Assembly (NCBI GenBank): GCA_022605955.1
Contig: JAKCOZ010000032.1
Span: 1,674,001-1,738,000 of the forward strand
DNA length: 64,000 bases
Reading direction: 5' to 3'
Origin: Rallus limicola
Taxonomy: Eukaryota > Chordata > Aves > Gruiformes > Rallidae
In this document: positions 14,301 to 26,300 of the stretch, one piece after another
How positions within the stretch are numbered: position 1 is the first letter of the stretch
Layout of the letters: the number at the start of each line of letters is the position of its first letter
Notes under the pieces: model-generated
Seen by the model: only the letters and a program-made list of their open reading frames with translations
Database searches by the model: none
Told to the model about the DNA's origin: nothing
Position numbers and translations under genes: made by a program

Positions 14301-17300
14301 CTACCTGACAGATTTGCTTCACAGATCTGCAATCTTCAAATCCAGGTAGTTTCACAAGTTCCTTTTACAATCCTCCTCATAGAAACAATTTATCTTACTT
14401 ATCTTGAATAAAAGTGCTGCATTTGCAGTGCCACTTAACTTCTCACCTCTTTTTCCTGGTCATTTACAATATGCTGAGCAGTCCAGATCCTTGCAGATCT
14501 ATTTCTATTGGCCACCTTCCTCTGCTAGGAAAAAAAAAATCCACCAGCTATCCCTACCTTCCATTCCTTGTATTTTTACAATTTTTTTTTTCTCATGTTA
14601 AGACCCTTCCTCTTAATTGTGGCTGTCAGATTTCTTTTGATAGGGCAGCTTGTTGAAAGATGTTTGGGAATTACAACTGTCCCCCAGATCACCCTATTTG
14701 TATGTTTGCTGATCTTCCCCAAGAGATGTGTTTTCCTTTCAAAGAGCCATACTGACACAACCCTTCATATTCCTCAAGGTCCCTATTAATGCTAGTCTCC
14801 ATTATTATTATTATGTGCATCTGCAGATCAGAAGGCCAACCACATCTTGGACTGCATCAAAAGAAGCGTGGCCAGCAGATCGAGAGAGGGGATTCTGCCC
14901 CTCTGCTCTGGTGAGACCTCACCTGGAGTGCTGTGTCCAGCTTTGGAGCCTTTAATTCAAGAACGACATGGACCTGTTGGAGAGTGTCCAGAAGGAAGCC
15001 ACAAAAATGATCAGAGGGCTGGAGCACCTCTCCTATAAAGATAGGCTGAATTGGGCTTGTTCAGCTTGGAGAAGAGAAGGCTTTGGGGAGATCTTCCAGT
15101 CCCTGAAAGGTACCTATAAAAAAGCTGGGAAAACACTGTTCACAAGAGCATGGAGCAATAGGGCAAGGGGTGATGGTTTGAAACTAGAAAAAGGAAGAAT
15201 TAGGTTGGATATTAGGAAAACATTCTTCAATATGAGGGTAGTAGATCACTGGCACATGTTGCCCAGAGAGGTGGTGGAGGTCCCATGCCTGGAGACATCC
15301 AAGGTCAGGCTTGGTGGGGCTCTTGAGCAACCTGATCTAGCGAAGATTCCCCTGCTTACTGCAGGGGGGTGGACTAGATGGCCTCTAAAGGTCCCTTCCA
15401 AGCTTAAGCATTCTATGATTCTGTAATTATTTCTACTAGACTGGCCTGTAACTGATTCCTGCCCAGAGCTGGTTTGTTTTTGTCAGTTTTGGTGTGGGAA
15501 TTGTTTGGGTTTTTTTCTCCTTTATTTAATTATTTGTTTTTAAATCCTCACACCTGCCAGCCCTGACAAGCTTCTGGGCTGAAACCAACAGGCACTGGAT
15601 GATACTTCAGCTCTTTTCACTCATGTTCTCTAGGACTCTTGGGGGAGTATCACTCTGCTCCTTTAACTCAGTGCTGCACATCCTTATACACATGCCTGCA
15701 AGGTTTGGCTTGACTTCCCTGCTGATACTCATAGGAATCTCCAAATGGAGTAAAACAAAACATATGGTTTACTTTTTCTTTTAAAAAAAAAAACCCCAAA
15801 CCAAACAGCAAGCCATACATTTCCAAAACAGGAAACCAGTTATAGCAAATACACACAGCAGCTCTAAAGCACAAGGAAAGAAAGTCTCATGAAGACAAAA
15901 GAAGGAATAGACAAGGCACTCATTCTCCCTGTAACCTGAGTTTTTTATGTCATCTGCTTTAGTCTCAGGTTGCCAGGCCAAGCCATCTTGGGAAACAAAG
16001 CCAACCTCTCCCACTCACAGCTACCCCACTGTACTACTTTAACAAGGATTAAAACTGTTTCCTTGTACACTTTATACTCCCTGTCCCACCAGCACTGGCT
16101 ATCTGGTTTCTAAGGCTACTTAAGCACTCCCTGTTCAGTCTCTGGGGTCATGACTCCAGTTCAAATGCGGTTTCATATCATCTAATAGCGACAATAAAAC
16201 TCATCATTGAGGTTAAAACAGCAACAGTAGTACTTTTAATTACAGGGATATCACGAAAGAGTGTGTCTTCAGAGTGTGTACACAGGCAAAGGTTGCTACT
16301 GCCCCTACATTTCTGATAAATTAAAGAAAGGAATGCAAAGCACCGTCAACTAAACACTGATAAATTCAAAACAGTAGCACAGGCTATTAAAATATTAAAC
16401 AGGTTTCCACACTCAATCATCTTTGATTGATTGATGACTCAGTGTCACGCAGAAGCATTAGACAAAGTTCTCAACATCACATATCTATGGAGACAGGACA
16501 AGGGGCAATGGCTGCAAATTGGAGCACAGGAAGTTCTGCACCAACATGGGGAAGAACTTTTCCCCAGTGAGGGTGACAGAGCCCTGGGACAGGCTGCCCA
16601 GGGAGGTGGTGGGGTCTCCTTCTCTGGAGAGATTCAAGACCCATCTGGATGCCTCCCTGTGCAATATGAGCTGGGGAGCTGCTTTGGCAGGGGGGTTGGT
16701 CCCGATGATCTCTCAAGGTCCCTTCCAACCCCTACAATTCTATGATATCCCAGCAACTGCTAATGGTATTTCAATTAACTTATTAAATTTCAGTTCCCCT
16801 TTTTTTAGTAGCAAATGACTTGGGAAATCACACTGAGCAGCAAAGGAAAAAAATGTGAAAAAAATTTATTTCCAACTTTAAAGGGAGATTAAGAGACTGT
16901 GCATTCAACATTGTCATAAAAATATTAAGAGCTTTTTGGAGAGTAATTGGGTTTTATACCCTGTATGGGGCACTTCCAAACAAGCAGAAGTGGCTGTCAC
17001 TAGGCAGGTCAGAGCACGGTTCATTGAAGAGACATGTCAAGTGCAGCTCCTGAACCCCCTAATACTGTAACCCCCTAAGTAAATCTGACCACAGCTGAAA
17101 AAGAAGTTACTGAGCAATTCACCAGCCCACCCCTGAAAGCTAAGTCTCGTCATGGACAAAAAGGCACTGTGGAGAAGGACAGATGTGGCATTTATCATGC
17201 AGGCAAACATTAGCTCTCCTCAATCTTGGCAGACTCAGGTTTCACCCTGAATTTTCTGCATCAGTGCACCCAACCTCAATAGCAGATTGTTACTATTTTT

Positions 17301-20300
17301 CTAGAACTACTGATATATCACTTCTGATAGGGAAGAAGTAAACTTCCTTTTAAACAAAGTTTAATTCCTAAGCACCAATGTGACTTTCAGCTAGAGATAA
17401 CACAAACCTCAAGAGATAGCGGGATAAGAAGAAACATTTCCTACAGCAAGGCTTGGCCACCCAACCTTCATACATCATGGAAAAATCCCTCCAACAACTT
17501 CAAAGATGGCAAGTATGGACCTCAGAGATTAAGCATTACTGCAGCAGCATTGCACTGATGCTAAACATTGAACCATCGTGATAAGCCAGAACCAAATCAA
17601 GAGGATCATGCCACTTATCAAACCCTTCCTGCCCAAGCTGAATACTGGTTAGGCCAGTTCATTCCTTTGTCTGTTAGTTGCCTAGGCATTGTTTTCCTTG
17701 GGGTTTTAATTCCTTAGATAGAAGGATATTTCTCTGTAAAAGTTGCTGAGACAGCTTTTCAGAGCAATCCTGACCAAACAAGTATTAGGTAATTAATGTG
17801 AGCTTAAGTACATTCTGGGAGGTTGGAAGGGCATAAACAATTTAAATATCTATTTCCAGGCAGAGGGATGGAAAGACACATTCCCAGGGCAGGACCTGGG
17901 CACCACACAGCTATCAGAGAAGTCAGCAAATACATCTGACAGAGATGCAGATGCAGGGATGCTGTTGAATGCATGGACCTATGGAGAATTTAACATCCCC
18001 ATCGTTTCCCCAAAAACATCCTTTAATCATGTCAGAAGCCCCATTTTTGAAAGATGGAGCTAGCAAAACCAACCATTCAAAATGATACAAAGCTGCTGTT
18101 TGAGACATTCACAGTTTATTACTGTATTTCTCTGATTTTCTGGGAATGAAGTCAAGACCTGCATATTTTTTCAGGTGCTCTAATGTAAACTGTGTGGTCT
18201 GCTGGACTGTAGCGCTGGCACACTGGTCTGTGAATACATGAGCATCTTATTACAGCCATCAACTGACTCATCACCTGCACGTGCCTGTTCTCCTCTCAAC
18301 ACATGTACCAAAGTCAAGCAATTCCTTTTTCTTTTCTAAGTTACATATTGCTGTGGAGTTAGCAGATGAGGTAACAAGCACCTAGCCCAGAAACTTTGAT
18401 CACAGGCTCACCCAGTACCTTGAAGAGTCAGGGGGACATGGTGGGGACAGCTCTGAAGCAGCCCCACAGTGAGCTGCTTCAGAGCAACACCTCTCAGCAA
18501 AAGGGAGCCTCTGGGGAGCACTGTACTAACACCTCTGCAAGAGCTGCTTCATACCTCCAAGTAAGCTCACCTAGCACACATCTGGCTAGGAACTGCCCTG
18601 CACTTCAGATAATGTAAACTGCACCTCCACATCACAGCCCTGGTTCTCCTTTGGAGCCACTCTCTTACTGGGTGGGTTTACAGCTCCCACCAAGGGACAC
18701 AGGATGCACCCTGAGGTCCCAGCAGCAACCTACAAGATTTGATGAAAGAAACAACTGAGCAATTTGGATCTGAGCAAAAAGTTGTTGGAGGGGTTTTTTT
18801 TCCTCCAGTCTAATTATGTCATTTCTGCTGCATATGTGGAAGCTTTTTGCTCTGTTCCCTTTGTACATGCTATAAAAAGATAGTTTTGAACAGTTATTTG
18901 TTTTCAGATTGTATATGGAATTATTTTGCACTGAGTCATAGTTTTGAAAGGAGCAATCAGGGCTCCTTTTTACAGAAGTAAATGACTACAGAAAGGTTAT
19001 CATGTTGTGAACTGACCTGCAAGGAAGGTGGCAAGTTACATTAAACAATAAAAGCTACCAATAAATTGGCAAATTGAGCTGTTTACCTTATGGCTTAGCC
19101 TGGTATAACTTCACTTGATCTTGAATCATGTTCAAATTTGAATAAATCTATTTTTTAAATGCCTTTAACCTGCTCAGTCTCAGAGGAAACTACCAAGTAT
19201 TTTGCAAGGTGTATGTGCAGCTAGGTTAGTGCTTTCATTCGTTAGCCACAACCCTTAAATATTGAGATGGCTGCACAAAGCATACCTCTCCATTTCCAGA
19301 GGCTTCCTGCAATCTGTTTGGACAGCAGAATAATGAGTACTTCATATTCTCTTTCATGAACAAGAAAGGCAAACTTTTAAGTATTTGAAGCTAGAAGAGA
19401 AGAGTGTAGAACAGCTTTGACTAACAGCTGAATTCCTTAAAGTGTCCCACAAGCCATTTTCAAATTGCCCAAGTGTGCACCTATTAATGTTGCTGGTTCA
19501 TTGGTTGTTTAATAGCATTAGCAGCTTCATATTGCATTAATTACCAAAATACACAGATTCCTCATCAACACACAGAGTTCCTGTTGGCAGAACAGCCCTC
19601 CCAGATGTAAGGCTCTCCTGGCACCTCACAGAAACCCAAAGCTGAAAAGCAATGCACATCTTTATCCCTTCTACAGTTTTCCTACAGATCCATACCCTAT
19701 GTTGCAGCAACAGGGGCTTCCTCCTGCAACCATAGCATTCCCTCTTTGTCCTCCCAAGTTCAGTGTGCCAAGTCTCCCAAAGAGAGAAGGAGCCAGTGAG
19801 CAACAGGGCTGAACTGACAGTCCCATGCCACACAAAAACCAGGCATGTCTCTTGAGGAGGGATGGGGGCCCATCAACTCTGAGGTCATTCCTACCATTAG
19901 CACTGTGTTAGATGGGGGGAAAGAAAAAAAAACCCAACAGGTTTTGGTGACTAGCTATAGCTCTCACATAAGAGCTACCAAGAACTCAAAGCCTCTTCTG
20001 AGCTAAGGTGATACTCACTGATTGCTCCTCTACATCCTGACCTTGAAGCTTCTCTAAATACCACATCTTTGGGAACTCGGATGCTTTCTAACTGTTTCAA
20101 GAAAGGCTGGCTGCTTCAACACTTCTTCCATAGTAGCACAACTGCAAGTGAACACACATGTCTGTATCAGTCTGGGGCAGTTTTACCCATACAACGAAGA
20201 GCAGGGACTCTTTTAGTAAGGCTCTAGTGAGGAGAAAAAGCCCAACAGTCTGGTGAAGAGTATTTTCCGACTGCACAGCCTGACACTGCAGCTTCTGCCC

Positions 20301-23300
20301 ACAGCAGGAAGACTTGGGAAAAATGCAATTCTCATGTCTTCACAAAGAAACCAAAATGTTTTATGGACTAAGTACTTACTGCCTTGGTTTAACATTATAT
20401 TCAACTCCTGTGATACAATGTTTTGGGGAATTAAGAACACTGTTTTGGAAGTGATAGTCCTGGGCTCCAACCTTGCCCTAGCAACATGCTCACAACATTT
20501 CTTTATAAGCTGGTAAGAAGGCAGGGAGGAACATGGTCCTAAAAAGCCCACTGAGAGTAAAGTCCCAAGGAGTAGATGTGGATGTTTTCTACAGCACAAT
20601 TAACCATTAGCAATTTATATTTATTGCTGCTGCAGGTTCAGAAGAACAGGTCCATGCATGGGTGTGCTAACAGTAAGTGGGTGGTGACTAATACAAGTAT
20701 CAATAAATTCTACATCAGGCCCAAGTTCCTGAACACTGATAGGTATTCCAACACCTTTGCCCCAGTTCTCCAAATGGAGATAGTTGACAAGGATACAGTA
20801 AAAACCCCTTTCCAAACCATCTTGCTGTACAGCAAGACCTACACAGAAGAGACTGACTGTCACTAGTTTAAAGAAGTTTATTGGAATTCATATGATGGAA
20901 GACCCTAAAAAATGTCTGATACTTTTTGCACTGCAAGCTGAAGTTGTGACTAATTAGCCATAGGCTTTCATTACCCCCTTTATTGTTTCTTAATGAGTGA
21001 CCAATCAGCAAAGATGTTTCTCACCCACCAGAGAAAGAAGTGAGCTTTAGCAAGGTAGCTAATAAAACAACTCAGTGAGCAATCAAACTGCTGGTCAAGA
21101 ACCACTTCATGGGAGGAAGAGGGTTACAATAAAAAACCCAAGGTTTCTCCTTTCAGTTCAGCTGTAACTGGGAATGAAAGCAGGAGGAAGCTATTGAGGA
21201 CTTAGAGTGTGCTATCAGAGTGCAGCATTGCCAACACTGTTCTGCTCCAGGCCAGGCAGGGGAAAACAGATAATCCAAATCCCTCAGATCCTTGTTGGAT
21301 TAGAAATGCACCCCTTTCTGCTTTTGGATAGCCCAGCCTAATCTTTCCAGAAAAAAAAGAAAAAAAAAGAGAACCCAGAGCAAAGATAACATTTCATGAG
21401 TAAATTTGTTTTGTTAATGCTTAAAAGCAAGCAGCCAGCTACAAATCAACATTAAACACTGCTAAATTGAAACAACATTCCACTAAAAGGCATTTCATCT
21501 TCACAATGGTTTATTTTCTGAGTAATGAGCTGCTGCAACAGTATTTAACCTGTTTCCTTGCAGTTGCACAAGACCATAAAAAAAAGCAGTCGCTCATGAA
21601 CACACGTATCCACAACCAAATGTTTCCTGTAGTCATTACCATGGGCACAAGTTTCTTATTTGTATGCTTTGTTGTTTTCAGCTCTACTATCAAATTACTA
21701 TAGGATTTCTCACGTGACACCCCACCTGGAGTACTGTATCCTGTTCTAGAGTCCCCAACATAAGAAGGGCATGAAACTGTTGGAATGGGTCCAGATGCAG
21801 CCACGAAGGTGATCAGAGGGCTGGAGCACCTCTCCTATGGAGATAGACTGAGGGAGTTGGGCTTGTTCAGCCTGCAGAAGAGAAGGCTCTGGGGAGACAT
21901 TATAGCAGGCCTACAGTACCTGAAGGGGCTATAGGAAAGCTGGGGAGGGACTTTTTAGAAGGGCATGCAGTGATAGGATGAGGGGGATGGTTTTAAATTG
22001 GAAGGGGGTAGATTTAGATGGGATATTAGGAAAAACTTCTTCACTACAAGGGTGGTGAGGCCCTGGCACAGGTTGCCCAGTAAGGTGGTGGCTGCCCCAT
22101 CCCTGGAGGTGTTCAAGGCCAGGTTGAACGGGGCCTTAAGCAGCCTGGTCTAGTGAGAGGTGTCCCTGCACGCGGCAGGGAGTGACAACTTGATGATCTT
22201 TAACGTCCCTTCCAGCCCTGACCATTCTATGATTTGGGCTAAGTCTCTGTCCCTAGATGAAAAAGCTCTAGTCACGCCTCTGCTCTCCAGATCACAGGAG
22301 ACACAAGCTGCTCCGATACCTTCGGCGGTGGCAGACATGCACAAATTCTCAAACCCAGGGGATTACCCAATTCCGACTATACCCAAGTCTTGAGTGCTTT
22401 AAGACTGCCACCTTACGTTGTGCGATGGAGTGACACGCTCCTGTAGCACAAGGCAGTTCGCTTTCACTTCCCGCTTAGGATGAGGCAGCCTGCTCACTCA
22501 CCTTTGAGCTTTGCAAGGCTTTTAGGGCCCCCATCCTTTTCAGAGACACATACCCTTGTTTCCCTCTGTGGTGGCAATACAACATGAGACCCCCAGAAAT
22601 TGCAACCAAACCTCTACAGCCAAAGCTGAAAGACAGGATGAAACGTCCTCAGCCCTTCAGTTCTTTGCCTTAGACACCTGCTCTTCCTCTGCTCTGCTTT
22701 GTAATTTAGATGTTGTCCTACTGTGGCTTTGTTATTAAGCTGAACCGTGTCTAAGCTGTCCCTGTAAGACACACAGCTGCTTTTCAGCTAGCACACTGAG
22801 CTTTGTCAGGACTGAAAGGCTCTCACTGTTCACAGCAGATTGCACCAAAAGCAAACACAATTGATGATTCTCCTCAAGAAGTTGATTTTTATGTTTCAGA
22901 AGGACAGAGGGATGGATCCCTTATGGCTGGGGGTTTTAATTTTTTTCTTTTAACTTGCACTTCTTCCTGATCTTCTCATTCCCAGCTCCAACAGAGACCC
23001 AGCACAGGGGCAATCACAGCATCGTGCTTATCCATCTGTTCACTGGGGTGCTAGTGACCAGCGGGTACCCTAACAAACACACCACATAACTCTCTAGAAG
23101 CCTGAAGAAAGGATGCAGTCAAGAATTTTACTTAAAGAGCAACCTGGCATGACCACTGCTTTGACTCCTCCAGTACCAAAACAAGAGGCATCACCAACAC
23201 ACAGCCAGCCTTAAGTTTCCAGACTCCATCTGACAGCACAATTTAAGCTGGCTTGGCTGGAGAGGGGTCACTATCACCAGCAGTTTCCTTCAGCCCACCT

Positions 23301-26300
23301 TTCCTTCACAGCAACTCCTCCCCAAAGCTGAACTAACTTCACACTTGCAACTGCCGTGTTTTAACCCATTCATGGCAAAATAAATTATTTATCTCCTTTG
23401 TGCTGTCACACAGCCTGTACTGGGATCATGTCATCATCAGAGCAACGTCAAGGCACCAACCTGGATACAAGCATTGGGAAAGCCCACATGCACGTTTCAA
23501 GGGCAGTTTTTTAAACACATTTACCTTCTCACATATTAAGCTGATACTCTGTTAAGACCACAGTACTTTCCAGGTGAATCCCAGAATTAAGATAAACAGT
23601 ACATGCATTGTTTACCTAGTGATAACTCCACCTGAGATGAAAGAAACCATGTCATGTATTAACCACAACCTCAACATTCCCACACCTCTCAGAGCTCCAC
23701 TGATGAACACAGGGTACCTCTCATGCAGAGGATGCTAAAGGACAGCAAAAAGCCAAAGTGTTTGAGAATTATGCTTTGAACTGACTTACTACACAGCTCT
23801 ATCACTGTTAATATTCAACTGGGATCATTTGTCAGCATAAAGGAGCACAACTTCTTTACTGTCTTCCCTTAAAGTGGTTATAGTCAGCTTTATGGATCAA
23901 TCCTCCCAAACCCAAAATATAAACGTTACCTCTAATTTCAATAAATAAACATTTTCATACTTTTAATAAACATTTCCATACTTAGCTGCTAAGGGAATAA
24001 TTCACAAGACTGACCACTAAACTACGCATTTATAATTCCTCACTGTACACAAGGAGCTGCAAATTAATCCTCCTACAAATGAACTGCATTTGAGCATAAA
24101 GCATCTCAAAAAACCCAAAAGAGACTCCCAGCACATGAAAGAAGCAACTGCAGGTAGTTCTGTGACACAGACATCCCGACCTGTAACTTTGTTTTCTCCA
24201 CGCCTCAACAGATTCCAGTTTCATTCCTATTTTACTTCTTCCTGGTCACACCAATTCACATGGGACAAGAGCAACAGACACTGAATCCCAACTGCTGCAC
24301 TGATACCAGCTTGCGGGAGTCAACACACACAAGAACAGCACAGGCATCTCATCTCTAATTTTTATGGAAGCACATGGATGGTTATTTCCTGACACTACAA
24401 CAGCAGTTTTGAGGACTGAGAGGCACACGGGATGGACTACCAACTGCAAGTGTTCTTCCACTGACACAAACCACTTAATCAGTCCACCATCCTTCACTTA
24501 AGGTATCTTCAAGCCTACTAACAGTTACTTCCAAGGCCCAGTATCTTTCTACAGCTACAGTGTTGCTCCCAAACTAGGGTTTTGCTATAAAAGAGTAAGC
24601 ATGGGAAACTAAATATCCTAGACAGAGGTCTTGAGCTGGCCAGCTGAACCACTACCTTTGGGTTCAAGCAACAAATCAGGGCACTTAGGATGACTTCAGG
24701 ATAGACGTGCCTTTTTCCTGTTCCTAGAGGGTCCAGAGTACGCCCCTTAAAACCCGCCCTTCCAAGTCTGCCCTCCCCTAGTTTCAAAGCTGGTTTATTA
24801 CACTGAGGCTGGTTTTCTGTTAGCTCCAGCCTCCTGGATCCTGCAACAGGCCCTTCTAGGCTGCAGTCACTAAGTGTTTGGATTGATCCAGAGCAATTAT
24901 TGTTTCTGTAATTACATTTCAATGCCTTGAATCCAAACAAAAAGCTTTAATACATAAAAGAGTCAAATCAAGCATGTGCAGAAAGGTTTCCATGCTGAAA
25001 TGCTTAAGTCACTGGATAAGGGGATGCTTTCAACACACAGTCTTCCATTTGCACAACAAATGATTTTTAACAAGGGCATTTTAAACAAAAAGCTCATTGA
25101 TTTAACTTAATGGCCACCTCTTAAATGGGAGGGTGGGAGGGGAAGAGAGCATCATTATTACACACAGCAGCTGACTGACCCTGGAAGGCCTGCATGCATT
25201 GGTAAGTTAACAGATGGAACTACATTAGATAGGCACCAGAACATCAATGAAACAAAAAATATATATATATTCTTTATACTAATGCTGTATTATCAGAAAC
25301 TTTATTTTCTTCATTAAAATTCACCTAGCTCAAACCCTCCTAGCGTTGTTATGATTGCAAGTGAAGTACTTAACCACTATTTATATTCAATACAACTCAG
25401 GGCTGACCACAGAAAGCCTGTAGCCAAAGCATAAACACCTCATTTACCTTTTGCTCTCTTCCACTGCTTTGTCCAAATGCTGGAAGATATCTTGGAATAA
25501 AATGCAGCTAGAGCGACTGTTGATGTCATAGCCATACCCTCTCTTCCAGTATTGCTTCAGGTCATTCAGGTATTCCAGTACCTAAAATGACAGAGTTCAC
25601 AAGTTTTTATTATGGAATTAGGGTAAATAGCACAAACCCCCACACCACACAGGCTAGAGCAGAGGTATTACCAGCACACTGAAGGAAATCAACAATTCCT
25701 TGACAGACACTAACCCCTAAACATCAAGGCTCCAGCTTCAGCATAAAACCAGACACAACACATCAAACTAAGACACCAAACTCATTATCTTGTCCCTGAT
25801 CATGCTTTTATCAGGCCCAGAGAAAACAGGTGGCACACAGCTTCCCAGGCACCACTAAGTTTTAGCCTTCAGTGGTTTTCTACTAAGAGACTTCAGTGAA
25901 TTCTCCCCTGCAAAAGCAGCCCCATTTGTCCTTTGGATGCACTAAGTTTTAGCCTTAATAGTACCCTGCACACAGTGTTAAAAAACCCAACAGCCTGTTC
26001 TGAACCTGCCCGCTGCTAGCTTCACTCGGTACCCATTAGGTTCTGCACTTAAGTCAATTATTACCCACCAATTTTTTAGTCTGATCATGGCTTAGGAAGG
26101 TCAAAAGTCCTTAGTTTGGTAATCATCAGATGGAAGCAATCCCATACCTTGAACTGAGTTTGTTTGCTTCTCCATGCTAGAGATGCACACACATCTCAAA
26201 GACACAACTGTGCCTTGGATTTACGCAAGAGCAGACAGTGCTCTCTGTTCCTTTCGGTACAATTCCTAGCATTAAAGGTGTTCTTTTAATTTTTGTTCAT

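Larger units (their letters stand above)
11331..25447 (-). other. MINPP1: MINPP1 intron 4
   Basis: A 14.1-kb intron holding several CR1 copies (listed separately). Between them I see only AT-rich unique sequence, short homopolymer runs and chance ORFs, with no further exon showing splice signals and frame continuity. Confidence 0.85.
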